Part shown: in pieces, positions 53,972 through 64,000 of the stretch
Layout: the number at the start of each line of letters is the position of its first letter
Position numbering within the stretch: the first letter of the stretch is position 1
Source of the DNA: Blepharisma stoltei
Lineage: Eukaryota; Ciliophora; Heterotrichea; Heterotrichida; Blepharismidae
Reading direction: 5' to 3'
Length of the DNA stretch: 64,000 nt
Assembly: GCA_914767885.1 (NCBI GenBank)
Contig: CAJZBQ010000046.1
Location: 806,001 to 870,000 of the forward strand
The notes under the pieces: generated by a model
What the model was told of the DNA's origin: nothing
What the model saw: the letters and a program-made list of their open reading frames with translations, nothing else
Database searches by the model: none
Translations under genes and position numbers: made by a program

Positions 53972-55656
53972 ATGGCTGTCGAACAAATGCAAAAATTGTT
54001 CATATCTCTATGCTTGCTCGCTACAGTAAGTTTAGCTGCTGATACTGTATGCTATCCAGTCGAATGCAAGTTGAGTACTCAGACTTTTACTTCAGAAACC
54101 TGTGCATATTGGGATAAAGCCTCAGACATCTATTATTTGGAAGCTTGCAGCTCAACTTCATACTGCCCATCCCTTGACTTTGAGGATCCTGCCAATTCTA
54201 CTTGTGCTACAACCCCAACTACCACTTTAAATAAGTATATCTCATTGTCTCTTATATATTCCTAAATAATAAATCCTATAAAGTTACATATTTTCTAAAA
54301 ATATGACAATTTTCTTTTAAATTGCATTTTCTGAGGAAAAAAATTTTTTAATTTAATTTTTTCATTTGTGAAATATTTCCAAAATGGTCCAAATGATGCT
54401 CTGCACTATACCCTGGCGAAAAATGCACAGCTACCTCTGACTGTGACACTACTTACGCTACAGGTGGATGTGTCGGCGGTGTCTGTGTAGGTATAAGCGC
54501 TAACGGAAACTGCACACATTATGGTGAATGCGAGCCCGGGTACTACTGCGGCTCAGAAGGCAAATGCATTTCCCAAGTAAAAGTAGGCGGCCAATGCGAA
54601 AATGATTTCCAATGCATAAATGGGGCTGGCTGTAACATTACAACCACAGCCACTTATGGTACATGTGTTTCTTATTTCAGCGTTGATGATCATGCTCGTG
54701 TAGCAACTTGTAATAGCACTTTGAATAATTATTTATGTGCTTCTACTATGTGTGATACTGATAATGGAGAAGCTATCTGTTTAAGCTCTGTAAAATCGAA
54801 AATGGGCAACTTATTGCCTATGATCTGCGAAAATAACGACCAATGTGAATCAAGTGCAGACCCAGTGACTGGCTACATTTATACACTAGACTGCGTTTGT
54901 GGGCTTAATAAGCACGGCTATAGCTTCTGCAACCAATGGCCTGGAGATCCAGACTTCGCGCATCTGATACAAATGTGGAAAAAGTGGGTGTTTTCAACAA
55001 ATGTCGACAAATGCAATACCTTGAGAAGGCAGAATTTCCAGTGCATTGCTGATTGGTGGGATTCCAATGATATGACACTTTTGAATTATTTCAGCCTTAA
55101 GACGAATTACTGGCCTTATCTTCAGATGAACGATGATTGTACTCAGAATATGTTTTTGAGCGATTATTATAAAGTGCAAGAATCTTATAATGCACTTCGT
55201 AATACTACCGATCCTGATGACCATCATGAAGCACTTAAAATTAAAATTAGGATAGGGGCTTTCTTATGCAGGTAAGCCTAAATCAATTTGTCAGCAGCCA
55301 TCTTGCATTGTGAGCATTCCAGAAGGCTTACCCTTCAGACAAGAAACTTTTCTGGTTCCGTAGTATTGCCCTTACTCAGATCCTTTATGTGTTTTGCCTA
55401 AAGGCTGCCCTCTCATGTGTGTCAAGCAGTGAACCATATGCTTTTCTTCCTTGGCCAGCCCAAGTACTCTTATGTTATAATCCATATTTGGCATTTGAAT
55501 TAAAATTTATTATACTGTACCCTAAATAATAAAATTAACGAGAAAGAGTTCTCGGAGAGATTATTTCCGCAAGTAGCCATTTCATTATTATGCCATCATG
55601 AAACATCGTCAGCTATTTTATTAGGTTTTTCGTTGCCTCTTTTAGCTTATGCTTAA
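53972..55656 (+). CDS. Cys-rich GPI-type surface protein A, C-terminus broken by a retroposon
   Basis: Signal peptide (MAVEQMQKLFISLCLLATVS) followed by a body with about 40 cysteines, including CYPVECKLSTQTFTSETCAYW, YPGEKCTATSDCD, CGLNKHGYSFC and a WKKW/ADWWDSND segment. IES 54238-54410 is removed to join LNK to YPGEKC. As it stands the protein would end 15 residues after DDHHEA (TAA 55273-55275) with no anchor. Removing R9 plus one repeat (372 bp) gives HHETSSAILLGFSLPLLAYA and TAA 55654-55656. That is a GPI-anchor signal matching gene B. Probably a surface antigen of the cell coat. Confidence 0.85.
54238..54410. other. IES in surface gene A (173 bp)
   Basis: TA at 54236-54237 and 54409-54410. 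Same position as the 137 bp IES in gene B, so the insertion predates the duplication. Confidence 0.9.
55231..55592 (-). mobile_element. Retroposon-like element R9 in surface gene A
   Basis: Flanked by CCATCATGAA at 55221-55230 and 55593-55602. On the minus strand it starts near ATAATGAAATGGC and ends in a TAATTTTAATTTTAAG tail. The repeat contains no TA. Confidence 0.85.
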
Positions 55657-55795
55657 TTTAATAGCGTTATTACAAACAATTTCTATATGATTTATTTATT
55701 TTAATTAATTTTTGAGAATTTATTGTATTTATATTTATTGAGCATTTAAATAAAATTCCATTCATTTCTGTTAATAATTTTTGTGTAAAGTATGA

Positions 55796-56625
55796 GGGAA
55801 ATATACCTATTGGAGCTATAAGAATCAAAATCCAGGGTTGCAAGATATTGGAATAAACAACTTTAAATGCTAAACACCAAAGGCTATTTGTAAAAATGAT
55901 GTAAAAATTACTTGGATCCAGTGAATGCTGAAATTCTCAATAATTGGATTATGACTGAAACAAAAATTATGTATGAAAATGGGATAGAGCCACCTGTTAT
56001 TTAGCAAATGTAGCCAACAGAGGACAGTTTGAGTAAGTATTTCTGGCCAATTATTTGGTATTTTGATGGAGCGTAATGTCATACCGATCTGCAAGCTGAC
56101 CAGATCATCTAGTTACCTTGTGGGGAGATGGAACTCCAGAAGTAAAAAGATGATTCTAGCAAGGTCAGAGGTGGTTGCTTTGACATTTGGACAATTCTTC
56201 ATCGCTAGGAAGGTATTGCACAATGGGTTCTGGCTTCATCATGGTTGAAAGCCTGATTGAAAATTTGCTTTTAAAAATTTTAAGTAGGCAAATCTGTTTG
56301 CTAGCCTTCGTTTCTAGGCGAGTAGAACCTAGTCCTTTTAGATATAGTTCTTTCCCTTGAATAGTCCGATAAGGGGATGAAGCCAGCCCGTTATCGGGCT
56401 ATTCAAGGGAAAGTACTATATGCAAGAACCTGGCTAAAAATTTACATTCCTAAATGCATAAGTTTTCAATGAGGCTTATTATTTATCAGGAAAATGTTTT
56501 TATGAAAATCCAGCACTTAGCATGGTTTTTGAGTACAAAAACACTAAAATGCTGTAAAAATCCTCAAATTATAACTTTTCCAACTTAGCTTTCTGTGAAC
56601 AAAGAATTTTACCACATGTAGTGAC
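55796..56625 (+). pseudogene. Decayed copy of the zinc-finger/F-box-like family
   Basis: Bases about 55796-55965 match the start of the tandem family (ATACCTATTGGAGCTATAAGAATCAAA; CAAATGCTGAAATTCTCAATAATTGGATT-like). Bases about 56575-56625 match its middle (GTGAACAAAGAATTTTACCACAT). Frames are broken, the zinc cysteines are lost and a hairpin (56342-56421) lies inside. Confidence 0.75.
56342..56421. repeat. Imperfect hairpin, 31 bp arms
   Basis: The arms at 56342-56372 and 56391-56421 pair at 29 of 31 positions (core TTCCCTTGAATAG), with an 18 nt loop. Shares GAATAGCCC-type sequence with the hairpin at 40150. Confidence 0.85.
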
Positions 56626-56758
56626 CAAAAGCGTAGCTTTTTACACTTAAAAACTTTCTTACAATATTATTGAACATTTATTATTTTGTAGCTATTTCGA
56701 ATGATTTTGGTATAGCTTACCCCAAAAAATGGAATTTTATGAACTTAAATAATCATAA

Positions 56759-58035
56759 ATGGCTGTCGAACAAATACAAAAATTGCTCATATCTCTCTGT
56801 TTACTAGCTACAATCGGTTTAGCAACTGACATTGCATGCTATCCAGTCGAGTGCAAGTTGAGTACTCAGACTTTTACTTCAGAAACCTGTGCATATTGGG
56901 ATAAAGTGTCGGACACTTATTATTTGCAAGACTGCAACTCAACTTCATACTGCGCATTCCCTGAATTTGAGGATCCTGCAAATTCTACTTGTTCTACAAC
57001 CCCAGTTACTGCTTTAAATAAATATATCGAATGGGTTACTTATTGATTCCTGCTCTAAACCAATTGTTTTGCAAAAAATTAAAATTGTTCCCCATTTTTG
57101 AAAAATAATTTTTTCCCTTGTAAATACTTTCTAAAATATCTAAATGATAGTCTGCATTATATCCTGGCGAAAAATGCACAGCTGACTCTGACTGTGACAC
57201 TACTTACGCTGCAGGTGGATGTGCCAGCGGTGTCTGTGTAGGTGTAAGCTCTAACGGAAACTGCACACAGAATGGTGAATGCAATCCTGGGCTTTTCTGC
57301 AGTTCAGAAGGCAAATGTGTTTCTCAGTTAAAAGTAGGCAGCCAATGTGAAAACGATTACCAATGTATAAATTGGGCTGGCTGTAATATTACAAGCACAG
57401 CCACTTATGGTACATGTGTTTCTTATTACAGTGTTTCTGACAATACTCGTATAGCCTATTGTAGTGATGCTATGCAAACTAATTTATGCGCTTCTACTTT
57501 ATGCGATACTGTTAACGGTGAAGCAGTCTGTTTAAGCTCTCTAAAATCTAGTAAGGGTAACTTATTACCTATTATCTGTCAAAATAGTGACGAATGTGAG
57601 TCAACAGTAGACCCAGGAACTGGCAGCAGCTATACAGTAGACTGTACTTGTGGACTTAATAAGCATGGCTATAGCTTCTGTGGCCAATGGCCTGGAGATC
57701 CAGACTATGCCAATCTGATACAGATGTGGAAAAAATGGACTCTTTCAGCAAGTATAGACAAATGCAATACAGTGAGAAGGTTTAAAAAGGTCTGTGTGGC
57801 TGACTGGTGGGATTCAAATGATGTGACACTTTTGAATTATTTCAACCTGAAGGTGAATAACTGGCCTTATCTTCAGATGAATGATGAGTGTGTTCAGGAT
57901 ATATTTATGAGCCTGTATTATGAAGTGAAAGAAGCTTATAATGCAATTCGCAATACTACTGATCCTGATGAGCATCATGGGTCTTCCTCAGCTATTTTAT
58001 TAGCGTTTTCGCTATCTTTTTTAGCTTATGCTTAA
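56759..58035 (+). CDS. Cys-rich GPI-type surface protein B
   Basis: Intact tandem paralogue of gene A, with the same signal peptide (MAVEQIQKLLISLCLLATIG) and cysteine pattern. The end is intact: DEHHGSSSAILLAFSLSFLA, a small-residue cleavage site plus hydrophobic tail typical of GPI addition. The IES 57025-57161 (137 bp) lies at the same place as in gene A. The two genes also share about 90 bp upstream (ATAATCATAAATGGCTGTCG at the start), so regulation is probably shared. Ciliate surface antigens are often Cys-rich and GPI-anchored. Confidence 0.88.
57025..57161. other. IES in surface gene B (137 bp)
   Basis: TA at 57023-57024 and 57160-57161. Position matches the IES of gene A; the sequences have diverged strongly. 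Confidence 0.9.
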
Positions 58036-58395
58036 ATTAATAGATAGCGTTTTACAAATAATTTGTGAATTTTTTACTTATTTTTTAGAAATTTTTTATT
58101 GTTGAATATAATTATTTGTGTTTTACATTTAGGTTTTAAATAGAAATAAATTGAGTGTTATCACGCCTGAGGCGCCATTTATTAATTAATTTACCAATTT
58201 TAAAATAAATTTCGCATTCATCTATGATTTCTCATTTATTTTTTCATTAAATTATTTATTTCAGCTGCAATTTAATAACAAATTTTGCCCTCTGGGCAGA
58301 CTAATTTTTTCCCTTACAAGGAGAAAATCTTTACAGATTTTGAGTGCCTTAATATAAATTCTATTTATTTCTATTAATTATTATATTATTTTTCT
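58036..58395 (+). promoter_or_regulatory. Shared upstream block of the tandem family (about 58320-58395)
   Basis: About 70 bp before the ATG (CTTTACAG ... GAGTGCCTTAATATAAATTC ... ATTATTATATTATTTT) recurs almost unchanged before copy 2 (59680-59747). It is a likely promoter/5' leader. The rest of this interval shows no gene. Confidence 0.5.
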
Positions 58396-59382
58396 ATGAG
58401 GAAAAATACATTCCAAGCTGATATTGTTAAAAAAGGCTCACCAATATGCTGTGTATGCGGTGAAGCAATACCTATTGGAGATATAAGAATCAAAGTTCAA
58501 GGATACCATATATTGCACTTATACCACTTTAAATGCTACACCCCAAAGGTAAAGCAGTATATTTGTAAAAATGATGTAAAAAATCGCTTGGACTCAGCAA
58601 ATGCTGAAATTCTCAATAATTGGATTGATGAATGAAACCAAGATTATGTCCCACTTGATAAACCTTTTCGGGAACCGCCACAATTTTCTAAACTTGTGGA
58701 ATCTAGTCCCTCTAGATACAGAAGAGCCTGGCTGGAGATTTTCAAATTCCTTGACGCAATAGAGGTTTTCAAATCTTACTCTTATGTCAACAAGGAATTC
58801 TACCACATATCATGAGATCAAGAATTGTGGCACTTTTACTGCGTCAGAGATTATGCTGATGTTGCACTATATGATCAGGAAAAAAATTATCGCTCACAAT
58901 ACGTAATCATATACATGGAGTCATGCTTTTGATGCCATACGCGCCAAACTGAAGAAAACTTCAAAAGGTGCCCATTAATTAAAAAACCAATTTGCGATAG
59001 CTGCAAAAAACTTGAGAGGTTTAGCTGTATGTGTAAAAAAGATATTCAGGCTAGATACGGTATAAATCCTAACATTTTACAGCTTAATTTTGGTGAAGGA
59101 GGCTGAGGGACTAAAGTTGTCTATAGATATATGGCTGAAGAAGCAATAGAGTCATTTAGAAAACGAAATAAAGATTTTTTGCTTGGATTTATGAAGGAAA
59201 ATAACTCAGACCCAACTCTGATTGAATTTCTTGAAAAAAACGATATAAAAAATATGCCATCCTGGGATCTAAATGAAAATGTTGTGGAATCCACAGATCC
59301 AATTTACCGACTGATATACCAATATGTGAAAGACAAAGTAAATGAAAAGAGACTTCTAAGCAAATTGAGAGCTCATAAATAG
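58396..59382 (+). CDS. PARP-type zinc finger / F-box-like / Cys-cluster protein, copy 1
   Basis: 328 residues, no IES. The N-terminal finger (residues about 17-55) is CCVCGEAIPIGDIRIKV...LYHFKC, the C-x2-C...H-x2-C pattern of PARP-type fingers, which bind DNA breaks. The middle (residues about 98-130) is YRRAWLEIFKFLDAIEVFKSYSYVNKEFY, like an F-box. A second Cys cluster follows (CFWCHTRQTEENFKRCPL...CDSCKK, then CMCKKDIQARYGINPNIL). The C-terminus is helical (AEEAIESFRKRNKDF...YQYVKDKVNEK). All Trp codons in the second half are TGA. A recruiter of a ubiquitin ligase to DNA lesions or ends is one reading; untested. Confidence 0.75.
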
Positions 59383-59747
59383 CAGCTTATTAAAAGCATT
59401 TAAAATTAAAAATTAGCTAACTCCAAAAATAATCCTTATGTAAGAGCAATGGTCTCCATTAACTATAAAGGCTACTTCTTATATAAAAAATTATCGATAA
59501 AATTGCTTATTACAGTTAAAAACTATAATTTTAAAGAGTTAAATATACTATAGATATAATTGATTACAGCCCTAAGACCTTAAAGTCTGGCTTTTTTTTA
59601 TTAAAATAGATTTGCTTTTTAAAACCACTAAAGTTTTATATAAGCATGAATTTTTTAGATTCAATTAATTTTTTGTAAGTCTTTACAGTTTTTGAGCACC
59701 TTAATATAAATTCTATTTATTTCTGTTAATTATTATAATATTTTGCT

Positions 59748-60934
59748 ATGAGAAAAAATGCATTCCAAGCTGAAATTGCAAAAAGAAACTCAAAATGCTT
59801 AGCATGTGGTGAAATCATACCTATTGGAGCTATAAAAATCAAAGTTCCAAGATTCCAGGTATTTGACTTCTACCACTTTAAATGTTACACGCCAAAGGTA
59901 AATCAGTATATTTGTAAAAGTGATGTAAAAAATTGCTTGGACTCAAAAAATGCTGAAATTCTTAATAATTGGATTGATGAATGAAACCAAGATTATATAC
60001 CACTTGATAAACCTTTTCGGGAACCCCCACAATTTTCTAAACTTGTGGAATCTAGTCCCTCTAGATACAGAAGAGCTTGATTAGAGATTTTCAAATTTCT
60101 TGATGCAATAGAGGTTTTCAAATCTTACTCTTATGTCAACAAGGAATTCTACCACATATCATGAGATCAAGAATTGTGGCACTCTTACTGCGTCAGAGAT
60201 TATGCTGATGTTGCACTATATGATCAGGAAAAAAATTATCGCTCACAATATGTAACCATGTACATGGAGTCATGTTTTTGATGCCATACGCGCCAAACTG
60301 AAGAAAACTTCAAAATCTGCCCACTAATTAAAAAACCAATTTGCGATAGCTGCAAAAACTTACTCTACAATCGCTGCAATATTAATAATTTAATATTCTA
60401 TAGAAATATAAAAGAAAATTAATTTAAAATTTATAATAATACAGGGGAAAGTTGAGAGGTTTAGCTGTATGTGTAAGGCAAGTATTCAGGCTAGATACGG
60501 GATAAATCCTAATATTTTACAGCTTAATTTTGTAGAAGGAGGCTGGGGGACAACTAAAGTTGTCTATAGATATATGGCTGAAGAAGCAATAGAGTCATTT
60601 AGAAAACGAAATAAAGATTTTTTGCTTGGAGTAATGAAGGAAAATAACTCAGACCCAACTTTGATTGAATTTCTTGAAAAAATCGATATAAAAAATATGA
60701 TATTTTTCATAAGATTAATTTGATTTTTTTTTAATATTCAGTCTTTTGTATGTGAAATAGGATTCTTATCATTTTATAGCAGAGACTTATTAATGCAATA
60801 TTTATATGCCATCCTGGGATCTAAATGAAAATGTTGTAGAATTTTCAGAGCCAATTTACCAATTGATATACCAATATGTGAAAGACAAAGTAAATGAAAA
60901 GAGACTTCTAAGCAAATTGAGAGTTCATAAATAG
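59748..60934 (+). CDS. PARP-type zinc finger / F-box-like family, copy 2
   Basis: Nearly identical to copy 1 over long DNA stretches, with the same zinc finger (CLACGEIIPIGAIKI...FYHFKC) and F-box-like centre. Two TA-bounded IESs absent from copy 1 must be removed: 60363-60441 (joins CKNL to QGKVERF) and 60698-60806 (joins KNM to PSWDLNE). The result is 332 residues. The stop is TAG 60932-60934. Confidence 0.78.
60363..60441. other. IES specific to copy 2 (79 bp)
   Basis: TA at 60361-60362 and 60440-60441. The paralogous site in copy 1 (near 59007) has no insert. Confidence 0.8.
60698..60806. other. IES specific to copy 2 (109 bp)
   Basis: TATG occurs at both ends (TA 60696-60697 and 60805-60806). 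Copy 1 reads straight through the site (AAAAATATGCCATCC). Confidence 0.88.
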
Positions 60935-61220
60935 CAGCTTATTAAAAGCATTTAAATTAAAAATTAGCTAACTCCAAAAATAATCCTTATGCAAGAGTAA
61001 TGGTGCCCATTAACCATATAAGCTCTTTCTTATAAAAAATATCAAAAATTTATAGATACAAATTGATTATTGCAGTCAAAAAATATAATTTTAAAAAGAT
61101 AAATATACTATAACTATAATAAAATTACAGCCCTGAGACCAGAAATTATTAATGTTTAGGTTATTATATTATTTTATGAATTTTTATAGAATCATTTTAT
61201 AATTATAATTGAATTCATAA

Positions 61221-63183
61221 ATGAAGAGGATCTTAATTCATGCTGAGATGGCTAGAATGGACTTAAAATGCAAAGAATGTCAGAAAAGTATAGCGATAGG
61301 AACTTTAAAGCTTAGAATTTTCCTTGGCTTTACAGACTTGCACCATTTCGGTAATTTTCATCTTAACTGTTATGATCCTCCAGTCAAGCACTATATTCCT
61401 AAGACTGATTTAGTTATGCGTTTAGATCCAGAAAATACCAAAATATTAAACGAGTGGCTTGAAAATTGAAATAAAAATTTTACCACACCTGCTACAATTT
61501 TTTCTAAAAGTGTGAACTCATCCCCTTCTAAATATAGAAGATCCTGAATAGAGATCTTTAGATTTCTCGATGCTGTGGAGGTTTTAAAAATTTATTCCCA
61601 AGTAAACAAAGAATTTTACCATATATCATGAGATGAGGAATTGTGGCACTTTTACTGTCTAAGAGAATACTCAAAGGATTTAATAAATAATAATGAGAAA
61701 AGTTACCGTTCGCAATATATAATTCTACGAACAGAATGCTGCAATTGATGCCATATGTATTTGGGTGGAGAATATTTTTATAGGTGCCCTTTGATGGGAA
61801 AGCCTCTTTGTGAAAACTGTAAAACCCTTACATCCCCAATCTATGATTGAGCCCATTGTCAGATCAAGGATGGGGCGAAAAAAAAAATATTTATAAAATT
61901 TTTAACAAATCAATTTTTTATATTGTGAGAAAAGATAGAGTATGCATATAAAAGGCAAATATGTTATAAATCGCATTAAAATTGCAAGCGACTATAGCAG
62001 ATTTCTAATATTCATTACTATCAAAGACAGGTAATTAAAACTGAGGAAGAGCAAGCAAGAATAGATTTCATGTTTTCTATAAAAAATTTTTCGATCAAGT
62101 ATAGAGGCTAATTTTCTTGATTATTAAGGAATTTTTCAGTTATGTTGTCCGATCGGAAGAGATTGACTCCCTTGGGAGTGGGAACCTTAATTAATAATAA
62201 AGGATGGGGAGAGTAAGAGATTTGAACTGATGTCGAAAGGCGAAATTCTTGGAGAATTTAGAATAAATGCAAATATCCTGAATATAAAATTTGTAGAAGG
62301 ATGCTGAGGCCGAAAAAATACTTATAGATATATGGTAGAAGAAGCAGTGGAGTCTATGTGCAAACGAAATAAAGATTTTTTGATAAAAATATTAAGGGAA
62401 AATACAAATCCAATTTTAATTGATTTTATTGAAAAGATTGATATAAATAAAAACAAAATTTCAATACCTCCCACCTCAATAGCTAACAAAATCATTGAGA
62501 AAATCCTACTATTTTAAAATCCCATATGTTACAAATTTTAATATTAATGAATTCTAATCTTTATAACATAAATTTAAATTTTTAAAAAAACAGTTTTAAA
62601 AAAGAAAATTAGCCCCATTCAGGAGTGATCAAAAAATCTTTATTAGTTCATGGAGATGGGAGTAATAGACATCAATCAAGTTATAGACGAACCGAGAAAG
62701 GAAATGTGTACAATGATTTATGAATATGTAAAATATGGATTTCACAAAGCTAAACTTTTGAAATTGCTTACTCCCCCCCCCCCCCCCTCCGTGAGCGAAC
62801 AAAACCATTAGAAAAATCGCCATTTTTTGACCAAAAACCCACCCTCCGTGAGTGAACAAAAATTTTTTTAATAGAAAAAATTTTAATGGAAAAAAATTTT
62901 GATATATAAGTGATAATTAGTATAATGAAATCTAGAGCTAATTCTGTTTAATTTTAAACAAATTGCGTTTTAAAACATAAATTTTGCAAATTAAATTAAT
63001 ATTTGATTCCCAATTTTTGCAAATTAGGATTTTTTTTAAATTTCGAAAAAAATATTTTTTATAAAAAATTTATATATAAATTTTTTTAAAAAAAAAAATT
63101 AACCCCCCTCCGTGAGCGAACAAAATTTTTTTGTTCGCTCACGGAGGGGGGGGGGGGGGGGAGTTAAAAAATATTATAACTAA
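61221..63183 (+). CDS. PARP-type zinc finger / F-box-like family, copy 3
   Basis: Diverged paralogue: finger CKECQKSIAIGTLKL...FHLNC; F-box-like YRRSWIEIFRFLDAVEVLKI; Cys cluster CCNWCHMYLGGEYFYRCPLMGKPLCENCK. Three interruptions are removed: 61831-62215 (joins CKTL to KRFELMSKGEIL), 62467-62664 (a worn MITE; joins NKISI to IDINQVIDEP) and 62771-63166 (a fresh MITE). The end is then KLLKKYYN and TAA 63181-63183. The spacing of all conserved segments matches copies 1 and 2. Confidence 0.7.
61831..62215. other. IES specific to copy 3 (385 bp)
   Basis: Ends TACATCCCC and GGGGAGAGTA are short inverted repeats at TA 61829-61830 and 62214-62215. Excision restores the family's CK-L-(K/E)RF spacing. 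Confidence 0.75.
62467..62664. mobile_element. Worn MITE-type IES in copy 3 (198 bp)
   Basis: The left end TACCTCCCACCTCAATAGC and right end GTTCATGGAGATGGGAGTA are decayed MITE termini at TA 62465-62466 and 62663-62664. A frame runs through the left end by chance. Confidence 0.75.
62771..63166. mobile_element. MITE-type IES in copy 3 (396 bp), best-preserved copy
   Basis: The left end is TACTCCCCCC (a C-run of about 15) then TCCGTGAGCGAAC. The right end has the hairpin GTGAGCGAAC...GTTCGCTCAC and a long G-run to GGAGTTA. TAs at 62769-62770 and 63165-63166. Confidence 0.93.
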
Positions 63184-63545
63184 CAAAACTAAGCTAAATA
63201 TAACTAATTACAGTACCTTTTTACAAATAACTCAATAGTAAGGTTAATGCCCATACAGTTATACAAATAATTATTAAAAATGTATAAAAAACGTCACAAA
63301 CACTTGCAGGCATTATTCCTATCCTGAAAATATATTGATTTTGCTAACCTTCTTTGAATTATTACAAATTTCTCTTTAATATACAAAAAATCATCAATTT
63401 CTGATAAACAAAATTTTTCAAAATTTTATGAATTATAACTCCCAGTGCAATAAAAGTATAATTATTCCTAGCTGTAGAAATTACTGTTTTCTTGATTTAT
63501 TAAAATCAAATCTATTCAATTCTGCTGATAATTAATAATCAAAAT
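63184..63545. other. Intergenic, nothing seen
   Basis: AT-rich spacer between tandem copies 3 and 4; no gene supported. Confidence 0.5.
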
Positions 63546-63917
63546 ATGAAAAAGACCTCATTTCAAGCAGAGATTAGTAAAAGACAAACAAGATGCAAAG
63601 TATGCAAGAAAACTATAGATATAGGGATTATAAGAATTAAAATCCACTCATATGATCATTTTGATTATTACCACTTCGAATGTTATACCCCAAAGATCAA
63701 ACAGTACATTTCTAAAAGTGATTTAGGGATTAGATTAGACCAAGAAAATGCTAAAATTCTAGATGCATGGCTTGAAAACTGGAATAAAGATTATGTACCT
63801 CTAGATAAAGCTTTCCATGAGACTCCAACTTTTTCTAAACTTGTAGAAACAGCTCCTTCTAAATACAGAAGAGCATGGCTAGAAATATTTAAATTCTTGA
63901 TGCAGTATGAGAAATAA
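63546..63917 (+). CDS. PARP-type zinc finger / F-box-like family, copy 4 (interrupted, runs off window)
   Basis: Starts like the others (MKKTSFQAEISKRQTRCKVC; finger CKVCKKTIDIGIIRI...YYHFEC) and reaches the F-box-like YRRAWLEIFKFL. There the frame shifts by one base relative to its paralogues and ends at TAA 63915-63917, inside what looks like the start of another retroposon. The remainder, if present, is outside the window. Its state as gene or pseudogene is undecided. Confidence 0.6.
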   Translation: MKKTSFQAEISKRQTRCKVCKKTIDIGIIRIKIHSYDHFDYYHFECYTPKIKQYISKSDLGIRLDQENAKILDAWLENWNKDYVPLDKAFHETPTFSKLVETAPSKYRRAWLEIFKFLMQYEK

Positions 63918-64000
63918 AATCGCTATAGAAGACAAATCCGAGTCGCTTATTTTGTAGTAGGTAGGACCTATCGCAAGGTTCTGAATTCAAATGCCTGTGT
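63912..64000 (+). mobile_element. Probable retroposon-like element R10 (partial)
   Basis: AAATAAAATCGCTATAG resembles the AAATAAAATGG start of R1 and R3, and G+C content rises. The other end lies beyond the window. Confidence 0.45.

Noticed and set aside
58594-58806. Minus-strand frame opposite zinc-finger copy 1
   Set aside because: Pure shadow of the conserved sense frame, which continues through TGA as Trp.

Overview
The window is AT-rich nuclear DNA from a ciliate. The best fit is the germline (micronuclear) genome of a Blepharisma-like heterotrich. Four signals agree. (1) UGA is read as tryptophan inside conserved domains (e.g. kinase subdomain IX at 354-356, the FH2 region, the TFIIS-like gene), while UAA and UAG end genes. 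(2) Introns are tiny: 15 nt at 40455-40469, 48935-48949, 51101-51115 and 51810-51824, 16 nt at 36950-36965, 17 nt at 40728-40744. (3) Many conserved genes are cut by non-coding segments lying between two TA dinucleotides; removing the segment plus one TA restores the expected protein exactly. These are internal eliminated sequences (IESs). (4) One MITE-like family with C-run/G-run inverted ends (TACTCCCCCC...GGGGGGAGTA) occurs about a dozen times, often inside coding sequence.

Layout. 1-16.8 kb: kinase fragment, LITAF-like protein, AMP deaminase with five eliminated segments, small membrane protein, CCCH zinc finger, multi-span membrane protein, succinate dehydrogenase iron-sulphur subunit, C2H2 protein split by a retroposon, several unrecognised genes, two GC-rich retroposon-like elements (13.0-13.8 kb) and a BAH-PHD-TFIIS protein. 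17.8-26.5 kb: tetraspan protein, UVRAG/Vps38-like autophagy protein, coiled-coil gene with an in-frame TAA, more retroposons, and a cyclic-nucleotide-domain potassium channel split by a MITE. 26.7-38.4 kb: ketoacyl synthase-like protein lacking catalytic residues, NEK kinase, Cys-rich surface protein, unrecognised genes, m-AAA protease, tubulin polyglutamylase. 38.4-53.7 kb: C2H2 protein, EF-hand protein, formin, coiled-coil protein, lipid-anchored START protein, ankyrin protein, NDR/LATS kinase and small genes. 54-64 kb: two tandem Cys-rich GPI-type surface proteins, then four tandem copies (plus a decayed fifth) of a family with a PARP-type zinc finger, an F-box-like motif and a second Cys cluster.

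Three kinds of eliminated DNA can be told apart: small AT-rich TA-bounded IESs (58 to about 550 bp), MITE-type IESs (about 200-396 bp), and GC-rich retroposon-like elements (about 170-640 bp) with 7-17 bp target-site duplications. Two short insertions (SDHB, NDR kinase) and one MITE (potassium channel) are not bounded by TA: their junctions are 8-9 bp repeats or a TGA triplet. The genes are housekeeping, cytoskeletal/ciliary, signalling and surface functions with no operon logic. The striking content is how much of the coding sequence is interrupted and how exactly it can be rejoined.
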